From Flavobacteriales bacterium (GTDB lineage Bacteria; Bacteroidota; Bacteroidia; Flavobacteriales_D; Crocinitomicaceae), in the NCBI GenBank assembly GCA_947475095.1, contig CANJLG010000007.1, forward strand, positions 1 to 64,000: a stretch of DNA of 64,000 nucleotides. The letters run 5' to 3'. This document shows, one piece after another, positions 20,802 through 29,593 of the stretch; the first letter of the stretch is position 1; every line of letters begins with the position of its first letter. The notes under the pieces were generated by a model. The model saw only the letters and a list, made by a program, of their open reading frames with translations, did not search any database and was not told the DNA's origin. Made by a program: the position numbers and the translations under genes.

Positions 20802-21989
20802 TTAAGCTACTATTTCAGTAACCTGACCTGCTCCAACAGTTCTACCTCCTTCACGGATTGCAAAACGTAATCCTTTGTCCATTGCAATTGGAACGATCAA
20901 TTTCACATTGATTGTTACGTTATCACCTGGCATTACCATTTCACGACCATCGATTAGGCTAATTTCACCTGTAACATCAGTAGTTCGGAAATAGAATTGC
21001 GGACGGTATTTATTGTGGAATGGAGTGTGACGACCACCTTCTTCTTTCTTCAAAACATATATTTCAGCTTTGAATTCATGATGAGGAGTTGTAGACCCTG
21101 GCTTACAAATAACCATTCCTCTTTTAATTTGAGATTTTTCAATACCTCTTAATAAAAGACCAACGTTATCACCTGCTTCACCTCTATCCAAAATTTTACG
21201 GAACATTTCAACACCTGTAACAGTTGACGTTAATTTAAGGTCTCCCATTCCAAGAATGTCAACACCTTCACCTGAGTTAATTACACCTGTTTCAATTCTA
21301 CCTGTTGCAACTGTACCACGACCAGTGATCGTAAATACATCTTCAACTGGCATTAAGAACGGCTTATCTCTATCACGAGGAGGCAATTCAATATATGTAT
21401 CAACGGCATCCATTAATTCTTCAATTTTCGCTACCCACTTTTCCTCACCGTTAAGTGCACCAAGAGCAGAACCTTGAATTACTGGAGCGTTATCACCATC
21501 ATACTTGTAAAAAGAAAGCAATTCTCTTACTTCCATTTCTACTAATTCTAATAACTCTTCGTCATCAACGCTATCCACTTTATTCATGAATACAACCAAA
21601 CGAGGAACACCAACCTGACGTCCTAATAAGATGTGTTCACGTGTTTGTGGCATTGGTCCATCAGTAGCCGCAACCACCAAAATAGCACCATCCATTTGAG
21701 CAGCACCCGTAACCATGTTCTTTACGTAATCCGCGTGACCTGGACAATCTACGTGAGCATAGTGACGATTAACTGTTTCATACTCAATATGAGACGTGTT
21801 AATAGTAATACCGCGTTCTTTTTCTTCAGGAGCATTATCAATCGAAGAAAAGTCTCTTACTTGAGCCAATCCTTTAGATGCTAATACACTTGAAATTGCA
21901 GCAGTTAATGTAGTCTTACCGTGGTCAACGTGCCCAATGGTACCAATGTTCACGTGCGGTTTGGAACGATCAAAATTTTCCTTAGCCAT
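20802..21989 (-). CDS. tuf: Elongation factor Tu
   Basis: The product is a 395-aa GTPase that delivers aminoacyl-tRNA to the ribosome. G1 GHVDHGKTT lies at residues 19-27, G3 DCPGHADY near 81, G4 NKVD near 136 and G5 SALGA; domains 2 and 3 follow with [10 protein letters not shown] and the C-terminal [13 protein letters not shown]. It lies downstream of four tRNA genes and is likely co-transcribed with them, with an 87-nt spacer after tRNA-Thr. Confidence 0.98.
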   Translation of the reverse strand: MAKENFDRSKPHVNIGTIGHVDHGKTTLTAAISSVLASKGLAQVRDFSSIDNAPEEKERGITINTSHIEYETVNRHYAHVDCPGHADYVKNMVTGAAQMDGAILVVAATDGPMPQTREHILLGRQVGVPRLVVFMNKVDSVDDEELLELVEMEVRELLSFYKYDGDNAPVIQGSALGALNGEEKWVAKIEELMDAVDTYIELPPRDRDKPFLMPVEDVFTITGRGTVATGRIETGVINSGEGVDILGMGDLKLTSTVTGVEMFRKILDRGEAGDNVGLLLRGIEKSQIKRGMVICKPGSTTPHHEFKAEIYVLKKEEGGRHTPFHNKYRPQFYFRTTDVTGEISLIDGREMVMPGDNVTINVKLIVPIAMDKGLRFAIREGGRTVGAGQVTEIVA

Positions 21990-22076
21990 TTTTTTGTTTG
22001 TTACTTGTTAATAAATACAACCTATTTTAAAAGGACTACACTTTAGCAATCCAATGTCTTTTTATTTATTCATTTG

Positions 22077-22148
22077 AGCCAATGATGAGAATTGAACTCA
22101 TGACCTCTTCCTTACCAAGGAAGCGCTCTACCCCTGAGCTACACCGGC
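22077..22148 (-). tRNA. tRNA-Thr (anticodon GGT)
   Basis: A 72-nt cloverleaf with acceptor GCCGGTG/CATTGGC, anticodon stem CTTCC/GGAAG and loop TTGGTAA, T loop TTCAATT. It is the last tRNA before tuf. Confidence 0.95.
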
Positions 22149-22164
22149 GCAGAAAGCAACTTAG

Positions 22165-22237
22165 AGCGGGAGACGAGACTCGAACTCGCGACGTTCAGCT
22201 TGGAAGGCTGAAGCTCTACCAACTGAGCTACTCCCGC
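22165..22237 (-). tRNA. tRNA-Gly (anticodon TCC)
   Basis: A 73-nt cloverleaf with acceptor GCGGGAG/CTCCCGC, anticodon stem TCAGC/GCTGA and loop CTTCCAA, T loop TTCGAGT. Confidence 0.95.
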
Positions 22238-22250
22238 TTAATACTAACTG

Positions 22251-22333
22251 TGGGGAGAGCAGGATTCGAACCTGCGAAGGTATGCACCAACAGATTTACA
22301 GTCTGTTCTCGTTAGCCACTTGAGTATCTCCCC
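22251..22333 (-). tRNA. tRNA-Tyr (anticodon GTA)
   Basis: An 83-nt gene with the long variable arm of class II tRNAs. Acceptor GGGGAGA/TCTCCCC, anticodon loop TGTAAAT, T arm GCAGG/CCTGC, discriminator A. Confidence 0.95.
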
Positions 22334-22341
22334 AATACTCG

Positions 22342-22415
22342 AGCCGATGGAGGGATTCGAACCCCCGACCAGCTGATTACAAATCAGCTGCTCTGGCCAA
22401 CTGAGCTACATCGGC
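22342..22415 (-). tRNA. tRNA-Thr (anticodon TGT)
   Basis: A 74-nt cloverleaf with acceptor GCCGATG/CATCGGC, anticodon stem GCTGA/TCAGC and loop TTTGTAA, T loop TTCGAAT. It is the first gene of the tRNA-tuf superoperon, about 60 nt below the promoter. Confidence 0.95.
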
Positions 22416-22475
22416 GAATGTTGAAATCACTAATATAAAGAACTTTTTCCCTAAATTTCCTTAAATTTTGGACTG

Positions 22476-22505
22476 CAAATGTACGAAAGTTTTTTTTATC
22501 GCAAA
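22476..22505 (-). promoter_or_regulatory. Promoter of the tRNA-tuf superoperon
   Basis: On the minus strand a TTTG (-33 box, 22502-22505) is followed by 18 nt and then TACATTTG (-7 box, 22476-22483), both matching the Bacteroidota housekeeping consensus TTG-N17-23-TAnnTTTG. Transcription would begin near 22469, about 54 nt before the first tRNA. Confidence 0.7.
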
Positions 22506-22581
22506 GGATTTTGGTTTTTTTTTTAAAAATATAATAAAGCTAAAAATAGCGATAAAGTTATTTCTAAATTTACGGCGAACA

Positions 22582-23700
22582 ATGAAGCGAATAATTTTTA
22601 GCGTAACGAATGATCTTGCGACAGATAATCGAGTAAATCGAAGCTGCATTGTCGCGCAATCCTTAGGCTTTGAGGTGTTATTGGTAGGACGTAAACTACC
22701 TAAAAGCCAAGATGTTATAAGGTCATATGCCACCAAAAGATTCCGTCTTATTTTCAAAACGGGCGTGTTGTTTTATGCTGCGTTTCAACTTCGGTTATTT
22801 TTTTATCTACTTTTTAAGCGTGTCGACATACTGTATTCTAATGACCTTGACACCTTATTACCCAATTATCTTATTTCTAAACTCAAGCGCACTCCCCTAA
22901 TTTATGATTCCCACGAATTATTTACAGAGGTGCCCGAATTAGAGCATTCGCCTTTCAAAAAAGGCATTTGGGCATTTGTTGAAAAACGCATTATTCCCAA
23001 GTTAAAGCACTGCATCACGGTTAATGAGTCGCTCGCAGCTATTTTTGAGAAAAAGTACGGTGTTGTCTTTCATGTTATCCGCAATGTTCCCGAAAGAATA
23101 ACGATTCCGAAGATGGATCCTTTACTAGCAGAAAAGATTTCTAGTAATTCGTTTAAGGTTATCATTCAGGGTTCAGGATTAAATGTTGATCGAGGGATTG
23201 AAGAAGCCATCGAAGCGATTTTATTGCTTGAGAATGTTGATTTATTGATTGTTGGAGATGGAGATGTTTTGCCAAAAGCAAAAAAAATAGTGGCTAATCT
23301 TTCCTTAGAAAAAAGGGTGCATTTTTTTGGTAAGCGCCCATACCAAGAACTAATGGCATTTACTCAACTAGCTGATTGCGGTCTTGCAATAGATAAACCT
23401 AGTAGTAAAAACCACCAATTTGCCCTGCCGAATAAAGTATTTGATTACCTCCAAGCTGGTACGCCTATTATTTGCATGGATTTAGTTGAAATAAAATCAT
23501 TAGTGCAGCAATATGAAATCGGCCTGGTTATTTCTGAGGTAAGTCCGGCACAAATCGCACATGCGATCAAAACGTTGCAACACGATACCACCTTACTTTC
23601 GTCTTTACGAAGCAACTGCAATAAAGCGGCAGAAATAGAACATTGGGGAAATGAAAAGCCTAAGTTAGAGGCTATCATGCGAACTATTTATCCTGAGTAG
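22582..23700 (+). CDS. Glycosyltransferase, GT4-like (GT-B fold)
   Basis: The product is 372 aa. The N-terminal domain starts KRIIFSVTNDLATDNRVN, with VDILYSNDLDTLLPN and LIYDSHELFTEVPEL. The C-terminal Rossmann domain contains KVIIQGSGLNVDRGIEEAI, LLIVGDGDVLPKAK and the donor-site stretch LPNKVFDYLQAGTPII, all typical of GT4 retaining transferases using a nucleotide-sugar donor. Acceptor and sugar are unknown. The start at 22582 is chosen over an in-frame ATG at 22468 because that one overlaps the divergent tRNA promoter and adds a Lys/Phe-rich stretch unlike the family. It converges with a GT2 gene, overlapping by 17 bp. Confidence 0.85.
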   Translation: MKRIIFSVTNDLATDNRVNRSCIVAQSLGFEVLLVGRKLPKSQDVIRSYATKRFRLIFKTGVLFYAAFQLRLFFYLLFKRVDILYSNDLDTLLPNYLISKLKRTPLIYDSHELFTEVPELEHSPFKKGIWAFVEKRIIPKLKHCITVNESLAAIFEKKYGVVFHVIRNVPERITIPKMDPLLAEKISSNSFKVIIQGSGLNVDRGIEEAIEAILLLENVDLLIVGDGDVLPKAKKIVANLSLEKRVHFFGKRPYQELMAFTQLADCGLAIDKPSSKNHQFALPNKVFDYLQAGTPIICMDLVEIKSLVQQYEIGLVISEVSPAQIAHAIKTLQHDTTLLSSLRSNCNKAAEIEHWGNEKPKLEAIMRTIYPE

Positions 23701-24598
23701 TCGCTTGCTTTAAGAGCATTGAAAGCTTAAAAAAATCAAACATTCGTATAGTGAATCGCCCTGAAAGCAAGAGGCGCTTATTGTACTTTCCAACTAAATA
23801 ATTACTAAGTTTCAGTAGTGGAAGCAAACCCCTATTTTTTAGCCAATAATAAGCCTTTAACAAACGAACATTTGCCACAAAATCCATTTCCGTGGCAATA
23901 TTTTTATGAATGTACCATAGGTTTTTTATTGCCTCCTCCGTTTTTGAGAGAAAAATATCATTGGTGTCTAAACAGCTATTTAATACTGGATTTTCGACAT
24001 GGTTTAGTACAATATTATTTTTACAAAGTATAAATCCAAAAAGAGTATCCTCATGGCCATAACCTTGAATACGCTCATCAAAGGGGAAACTAGAAAAGAC
24101 AGATTTTTTGATAATAAAATTATTGGTTTTAAATCCATAAGGAGTTATCGATCTTTCTTGAGCCGACTTTGATTCCCTTATCCAGCTATACTTCCACCTC
24201 AGAAAATAATTTGCTTGGGGGGCATCTTCTGAATAAACACTTCCACCATACAGTAAATCAATGGGTGATAAACTTAATGTTTTCGTATAATTTTCTAAGA
24301 AATTAGGATTTATTATTTCTGAATCGCCATCAATAAACAAAAGGAAATCACCTGTAGCAAGATCGATGAAACGATTTCTAATGGCAGATCTGCCCACATT
24401 TTTTGGAAGAGAAAAATACCGAGTATGACTCAGTCCTTCCAGCGCAGCACGATTTTGGGTTTCCATCTCAATCGATGAAGCATCGTCTAAAACGACAATT
24501 TCAGCTGAAAGTTGATTGTGTGAAATTTGCTCAGCAAGTGCCGTGACCAATTTTTTGACATCCGAATTAAATACAGGAATGCAAACGGATACGTCCAT
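23684..24598 (-). CDS. Glycosyltransferase family 2
   Basis: The product is 304 aa with a GT-A fold: VSVCIPVFNSDVKKL at the N-terminus, VVLDDAS, the acceptor-loop segment NVGRSAIRNRFIDLATGDFL and the metal-binding FIDGDSE (DxD-like). The family inverts configuration when moving sugars from nucleotide donors to glycans or lipids. The C-terminal 80 residues are basic and may touch the membrane. It follows the DUF3467 gene by 17 bp, and its 3' end overlaps the opposing GT4 gene, so the two transferases are physically paired. The substrate cannot be read. Confidence 0.87.
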   Translation of the reverse strand: MDVSVCIPVFNSDVKKLVTALAEQISHNQLSAEIVVLDDASSIEMETQNRAALEGLSHTRYFSLPKNVGRSAIRNRFIDLATGDFLLFIDGDSEIINPNFLENYTKTLSLSPIDLLYGGSVYSEDAPQANYFLRWKYSWIRESKSAQERSITPYGFKTNNFIIKKSVFSSFPFDERIQGYGHEDTLFGFILCKNNIVLNHVENPVLNSCLDTNDIFLSKTEEAIKNLWYIHKNIATEMDFVANVRLLKAYYWLKNRGLLPLLKLSNYLVGKYNKRLLLSGRFTIRMFDFFKLSMLLKQATTQDK

Positions 24599-24615
24599 AT
24601 TGGTTTTAAAATTTA

Positions 24616-24921
24616 CTAGGCCATTGTATTTGGCGTGCCAAAATTCATGGGAGGAAAACCTTGTTGTGGATCATTTATCTCGCCAAAACTTTGTTCAAAC
24701 TTCTGAATATTTTCGGTCAATGCGTGCAGAAATCGCTTTGCATTTTGAGGCGTCATCAGCACCCGAGACCGCACCTTTCCTTTTGGCATTCCGGGCATAA
24801 TTTGAACAAAATCGCACACTACTTCCGCAGGAGAATGTGTGATAATGGCAAGGTTTGAATAAATACCTAAGGCTATTTCCTCAGATAATTCTATGTTCAT
24901 TTGGTTTTCTTCGTTTTGCAT
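24616..24921 (-). CDS. DUF3467 family protein
   Basis: The product is 101 aa. The core IYSNLAIITHSPAEVVCDFV, then QIMPGMPKGKVRSRVLMTPQ and AKRFLHALTENIQKFE, is the DUF3467 pattern, a small cytoplasmic family widespread in Bacteroidota with no established function. In many relatives I recall it lying directly after rpoC; here it is about 11 kb away from rpoC, between a saccharopine dehydrogenase-like gene and a GT2 gene, 23 and 17 bp from them. The tail is rich in Pro, Asn and Gly. Confidence 0.85.
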   Translation of the reverse strand: MQNEENQMNIELSEEIALGIYSNLAIITHSPAEVVCDFVQIMPGMPKGKVRSRVLMTPQNAKRFLHALTENIQKFEQSFGEINDPQQGFPPMNFGTPNTMA

Positions 24922-24944
24922 AATTTTAGTATCTAGTGACGAAT

Positions 24945-26282
24945 TTACAAATCATTTTCGATTTCTTGAAAAGATATCCCAAAGGATTTTAATTCGCTTA
25001 AAATAGGTTCATATACTTCTCGATCTACGGGAATATGAATTCCAGGCTTATTAAATTCACCATTAAGGATTAATTTAGCCATCATCCCTACTGGTAATCC
25101 GACTGTATCAGACATTGCGGTATAGGTTTGATCGGCCCCTAAACAAATCATGGAAGAAAGAATTTGTTTCTGCTTCCCGTTTAGAATATAATCAAACTCG
25201 TGGTACATGACCAACATGTCCTTATCTCCTGGGCTCAAGGATAGACGACCAATCAATATATTTTCTATGAGTTGGGCAGGAGTTGCTTTTTCTAATCCAA
25301 GAACACGCTCATCATCGAACAAGCCAAGCCATTCAAATTGATGAAAAAGATGAGTCCTTTCGCTTCCTAGAAAATTATGAAATTTTTCCTCCACTGTTTT
25401 AGTTTGATGATACGGCAGAAATGAATTCACAAATTTTCGTGGCGACATTTTATGCGACTCGAATAATGAGTAACTGTCATCTGTCATGCCCAACTCAACA
25501 AAAACATTCCAAGCATCGCAAAAATTTGGTCTTCTAAGAGTACCACGATAGATAGTTTTAATATCAAACAATCCATAGGTTTCACGATAGGCAAATGAAT
25601 CGCGATTTGCGTATCCTTCAAATTCTCCAAAATCACCAATTACGAACCGTTCCGTTCTTTTAAACAATTGATTGTAGGGAATATATTTGAACTCATTATT
25701 CTGAATAAACGCAGCAGCTGATCCTTGTCCAGCCAAAACTACATTTCTAGGGTTCCATGTAAATTTATAATGCCAAGGATTATTATCTGATTCTGGCGCT
25801 ATTAATCCACCACAAAACGATTTAAAGCTCACCATTTCAGCTCCTAGCCCTTGTATTTTATGAATAATCTGCATAGCGCTCATGTGATCAATTCCTGGAT
25901 CAACACCAACTTCATTCATTATTATGACACCCGCCTGAACAGCTTTTTCCGTTAGCGCTTTCATTTCTGGAGCAAGGTAAGAAGGTGTAATTAAATTCGT
26001 TTTTAACTCAATACAGTCTTTTGCAATATCGGGGTGAAATCGAGCTGGGAGCATAGAAATTACCAAATCTGCTTCTTCGATATTTTTTCTTCTTTCCGTT
26101 GTATCAAGCGCATTAAAAGAGAGTGCTTCTGCTCTGGGGTGATTGGCTATTTTCTTCAAAACAAGCACTGTATTTTGATCAACGACGTTTAATTTCCAAT
26201 CAAATTTCTCGGACTCTTCTAACAGGTATCGAATCAAGGAGGAAGATGACATTCCAGCGCCAAGAAGCAGAATTGTTTTCAT
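24945..26282 (-). CDS. Saccharopine dehydrogenase-family oxidoreductase (Lys9-like)
   Basis: The product is 445 aa. A Rossmann NAD(P) site (ILLGAGMSSSSLIRYLLEES) opens the protein, followed by DLVISMLPARFHPDIAKDCI, EVGVDPGIDHMSAMQII, FKSFCGGLIAPESDNNPWHY and a C-terminal YHEFDY segment, as in saccharopine dehydrogenases of the glutamate-forming type. In that role it splits saccharopine to glutamate and aminoadipate semialdehyde in lysine breakdown. No lysine-ketoglutarate reductase partner is in the window, so the substrate is inferred from family. It follows the response-regulator gene by 9 bp. Confidence 0.87.
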   Translation of the reverse strand: MKTILLLGAGMSSSSLIRYLLEESEKFDWKLNVVDQNTVLVLKKIANHPRAEALSFNALDTTERRKNIEEADLVISMLPARFHPDIAKDCIELKTNLITPSYLAPEMKALTEKAVQAGVIIMNEVGVDPGIDHMSAMQIIHKIQGLGAEMVSFKSFCGGLIAPESDNNPWHYKFTWNPRNVVLAGQGSAAAFIQNNEFKYIPYNQLFKRTERFVIGDFGEFEGYANRDSFAYRETYGLFDIKTIYRGTLRRPNFCDAWNVFVELGMTDDSYSLFESHKMSPRKFVNSFLPYHQTKTVEEKFHNFLGSERTHLFHQFEWLGLFDDERVLGLEKATPAQLIENILIGRLSLSPGDKDMLVMYHEFDYILNGKQKQILSSMICLGADQTYTAMSDTVGLPVGMMAKLILNGEFNKPGIHIPVDREVYEPILSELKSFGISFQEIENDL

Positions 26283-26291
26283 GAAAAAAGA

Positions 26292-26702
26292 TTATCGAGT
26301 GTAGCCTTCTAAAATTGGGCGAATCGTATCAAAAAGCTCTTCCTCATTCCAAGGTTTCGAAATAAAAGACTCAAGCATATTTTCTTTGTTTAAGGCCTCT
26401 ATCGAAATTGGATTCGCATGCCCTGAGAGCATGACACATTTAAGATTAGGATGTTTTGCCTTTATCTCACGAATTAACTCGGCGCCTGTCATTTTAGGCA
26501 TTAAGTAATCTACGATAATAAAAATAATATCTATTTTTTCAGCAACTAATTGGTCGATGTTTACAAGCGCCTCTGAAGGATCTGTAAAATACTCCAAGAG
26601 CGTATACTTTTGATCAACGATTTTTGATAATTGAAAGCCTAACATTTGTAGTATAAAGGCATCATCATCAACACAAACGACAGCATATTTTATTTCATCC
26701 AT
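26292..26702 (-). CDS. Single-domain response regulator (CheY-like receiver)
   Basis: The product is 136 aa and has a receiver domain only. The acidic pocket VDDD lies at residues 11-14, the phospho-acceptor is Asp65 in VDYLMPKMTG, and the conserved Thr/Ser and Lys are seen in VMLSGHAN and ISKPWNEEEL. There is no output domain, so it must act through protein contacts or a phosphorelay. The histidine kinase gene lies 63 bp upstream, its likely partner. A TACTTTTG box at 26707-26714 is so close to the ATG that a transcript from it would be nearly leaderless. Confidence 0.93.
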   Translation of the reverse strand: MDEIKYAVVCVDDDAFILQMLGFQLSKIVDQKYTLLEYFTDPSEALVNIDQLVAEKIDIIFIIVDYLMPKMTGAELIREIKAKHPNLKCVMLSGHANPISIEALNKENMLESFISKPWNEEELFDTIRPILEGYTR

Positions 26703-26765
26703 GCGACAAAAGTAGATATAAATATAAATTATTGAGCAGTTGGGACGGTTTTTTTATGTTCATAA

Positions 26766-29432
26766 CTAATCATTAAAGAAAATTGTAAAAGTAGTTGAGA
26801 CTGAAGTTGAGTTTAGTGATATAGTCGCATTATGCATACTCAACACATTTTTCACAATGCTCAATCCCAATCCAGAACCATTTTGGCCTGATTTGGTGGT
26901 AAAGTACTTTTCAAAAATCTTTTGTTGGATTTTCTCAGGAATAAGTGGTCCATTATTTTCAATGCTAAGTTCAATACCTTTTTTAGTCTTTTTACCATTA
27001 ATTATCAATTTTCCACGTTCCTTTTTATCATCCATCGCTTCTATTGCATTTTTAATAATATTAGACCACAATTGAAAAAGCTTTATATCGAACCCAATTA
27101 GTGATAAGGAATCAGGCACAGTAAATTCAACATCAATGTTTCGTTTCAGTTCATAATTAAAAATTGTTAAAACAGTCGTAATATTTTCTCGAAGATTAAC
27201 CATTCCTTTACTCTTGTTTTGGGGCTCTTTTATAAAAGAGCGCAGGTCTTGCACCACCTTAGCACCTCTTTCACTAGACGATAGAATGGTATCAATAAAA
27301 TTTCTATTTAATTGAATATGATAAATCAGCAACAGAAAATCTTTTCTGTTTACTGTTTCCATACACTGTTTAATTAATTGAGTTTCGGAAAGTGAGATTC
27401 TACTTTTAACAAACAGGCCTGCGATTTCGTTAGATTCTGCTTTGAATTCAGGAAAATTTAGGGATAAATAATCTTCAAATTCTTTTATTTCTCTCCGTAA
27501 CTGGAGTCCCCCTAAAAATAATTCACCTTGTTTTTGCGCGGATCTTTCACATGCGAATTTTATTTGCTCTTCAGTACACTTCCAGACGATATTTTTTAGC
27601 AATTCACTTAAGGTATATCGAATGCTTTCGGCTCCAATTTTAATTGCGCCCAATGGCGTATTTAAATCATGAGCAATCCCTGAAGCAATTTCACCAATGG
27701 TTACTAATTTTTCTTGATCCGTTATTGATTTGGACAATTCAATATTTCGTTTGGTTTTCTCAGCTACAATCAATTCCAAATCGGTATTTATGTTTTGAAT
27801 TTCTTCTGTTTTAGCACTAATTTGTTTGAGGAAATTAGTTTGAATCTCTAAATTAACGAGCATTTTCCCAAACAATCGAAGCAAATCCTTCTCATCTTCA
27901 TAAAAAACTCTGTAATTAATCACAGCATCAAATCCGACAAATCCGATGCATTTATTTCCTTTCATTAAAGGAAGGGCAAATACACTCTTTATGTCTTGTT
28001 CAAGTAGCATTTCTTTAACTGTTCCATCAGGTAATTCAGTCGTTTTTTCAATAATTATTTCATCTCCTTTTGCATGTGTTTCTATCCAAAATGGAATACT
28101 TGAAAATGGTATAAATTGTAAATTATCTATTTGTGGACCGACACCATCCGCGCACCACTCATAAGTGTTTGAAGCTGTTTTTGACTTATGGTCATAGGTG
28201 AAAATATAAACTCGATCAACATGGACAAAATTTCCTATTTGCGACAAGGACTCGTTAATTGTAACCTCCATCTTTTCAACTGGCAAATTGATGTATTTTG
28301 TTGCCATATCCATTAAAGTAGCTTGAAAAAGATTGTTTTTTTGAAGTATATCCTGCGATAATTTAATCGCTGTTATGTCAATTCCATATCCAACCACATA
28401 ACGAAGTTGTTCATCTATGTCAAGAACAGGAGCCAGTTTACGCAAAACCACCTTACGATTACCTGCTAAATCAAATAACTCATCCTCCCATTCGATTTCT
28501 TTATTACCTTCTTTTACCTTACTAAAAGCGGCACGTCTAAATTTAGCAGAATCCGTTGGAATGCCTTTTAAATTACAATAATCAAAATCATCTTTCCCGA
28601 TCATAAATTCGCGCGTCTCCTTATCTTTAATAGCTTGAGGATTTATAAATAGGTATTTATGCTCCGGGCTAAAAACTGCAATATCGGATGGTAGATTATT
28701 TAGTATATATTCATAAAAATTACGCTGCTCATCATTTGTGATCGTTAATCTCCGCAACTCTTCCTCCTTTTCTTCAACTTGGGTAATAAAAAGAGAAATG
28801 TCATTCGCATAAATATTTAAATATCCCTGATCGATAACATTAATAATACTAATCATATAATTTTTTCCAGCTCTGGATAAAAAAATCTTCAACGAAGGGA
28901 CATTACGCTTTAAACAATTCAATAAATTAATTTTCAAATCATAGTCCTTTACACCATCTGAATGTATTTGGAAATCGGTTAAAAATCCTTGTTCAGCAGC
29001 TTTATTTGCATATAAGAGCTCTAATTTATTGGAAAATCGCAAAACAGGATTCGGATTTTCATGCGGTAAGGCTGCAGTTTTTTTGGTTTTAATCCTTTCT
29101 GATGCGGCGTTTGAATCACCTTGCGTGTTTAAAATTAGAACACCAAATGAGGTATTTCTAATTGAAACATCATAGGCATCGTTTTTTAGACGTGTGTGCA
29201 GCACTTGATTGCTCAGTGCCTTATCTAGACGAGGTGTTGACAATCCCTTTTCCCAAAAAAAATGCTCGGAAAAATCATCTAATGCCTTAAGTTTCGGCAG
29301 GAGCTTCTTGTAAGCTTCTCCTACACCAATTATTTTCCCATTAACATTGAGCAATAAGTAAAAAGGATTCGCAAAGTTTAATACCTCTAATGTTCGTTGT
29401 AATTCAATATTCAAGGCATCATTACTTTTCAT
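26766..29432 (-). CDS. Large PAS-GAF sensor histidine kinase with enlarged DHp region
   Basis: The product is 888 aa with no membrane segment. The N-terminus has weak PAS-like blocks (about 10-220), then a clear PAS (about 236-360, LPSDIAVFSPEHKYLFINPQ), a GAF domain (about 365-525), a coiled coil, and the H box GIAHDLNTPLGAIK with His588. The ATPase domain has its N box NIIKNAIEAM near residue 790 and the G box GSGLGLSIVKNV. The distance from His588 to the N box, about 200 residues, is nearly double the usual, owing to a helical insert around 600-700. It is cytoplasmic and probably senses an internal or diffusible cue. It pairs with the receiver gene downstream. Confidence 0.9.
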   Translation of the reverse strand: MKSNDALNIELQRTLEVLNFANPFYLLLNVNGKIIGVGEAYKKLLPKLKALDDFSEHFFWEKGLSTPRLDKALSNQVLHTRLKNDAYDVSIRNTSFGVLILNTQGDSNAASERIKTKKTAALPHENPNPVLRFSNKLELLYANKAAEQGFLTDFQIHSDGVKDYDLKINLLNCLKRNVPSLKIFLSRAGKNYMISIINVIDQGYLNIYANDISLFITQVEEKEEELRRLTITNDEQRNFYEYILNNLPSDIAVFSPEHKYLFINPQAIKDKETREFMIGKDDFDYCNLKGIPTDSAKFRRAAFSKVKEGNKEIEWEDELFDLAGNRKVVLRKLAPVLDIDEQLRYVVGYGIDITAIKLSQDILQKNNLFQATLMDMATKYINLPVEKMEVTINESLSQIGNFVHVDRVYIFTYDHKSKTASNTYEWCADGVGPQIDNLQFIPFSSIPFWIETHAKGDEIIIEKTTELPDGTVKEMLLEQDIKSVFALPLMKGNKCIGFVGFDAVINYRVFYEDEKDLLRLFGKMLVNLEIQTNFLKQISAKTEEIQNINTDLELIVAEKTKRNIELSKSITDQEKLVTIGEIASGIAHDLNTPLGAIKIGAESIRYTLSELLKNIVWKCTEEQIKFACERSAQKQGELFLGGLQLRREIKEFEDYLSLNFPEFKAESNEIAGLFVKSRISLSETQLIKQCMETVNRKDFLLLIYHIQLNRNFIDTILSSSERGAKVVQDLRSFIKEPQNKSKGMVNLRENITTVLTIFNYELKRNIDVEFTVPDSLSLIGFDIKLFQLWSNIIKNAIEAMDDKKERGKLIINGKKTKKGIELSIENNGPLIPEKIQQKIFEKYFTTKSGQNGSGLGLSIVKNVLSMHNATISLNSTSVSTTFTIFFND

Positions 29433-29572
29433 TGCAGTGTTAATTATTCATGGATTTACCTTTCTAATACACACTTCTTTCCGTCGATAAGAAACAAGTT
29501 AGTTGTGACAAACTTACTAAAAAGAACCAAAGAATTCAAATAAATACTGGCTAAGTATTTGGTGAAAATGCC

Positions 29573-29580
29573 TATTTTTG
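29573..29580 (+). promoter_or_regulatory. Candidate -7 box (TATTTTTG) for the aldo/keto reductase
   Basis: An exact TAnnTTTG match 13 nt upstream of the first ATG. No TTG lies at the expected distance, so support is partial. The rest of the 160-bp gap to the histidine kinase shows nothing recognisable. Confidence 0.35.
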
Positions 29581-29593
29581 CACTCAAAAATTA

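Noticed and set aside
22082-22315. Plus-strand open frame of 77 codons across the tRNA cluster
   Set aside because: It is translated tRNA antisense sequence (typical VGRAGFEPAKVC-type artefact).
22468-22581. N-terminal extension of the GT4-like glycosyltransferase
   Set aside because: It overlaps the strong divergent promoter of the tRNA operon and is low-complexity Lys/Phe-rich sequence; the family start motif follows the ATG at 22582.
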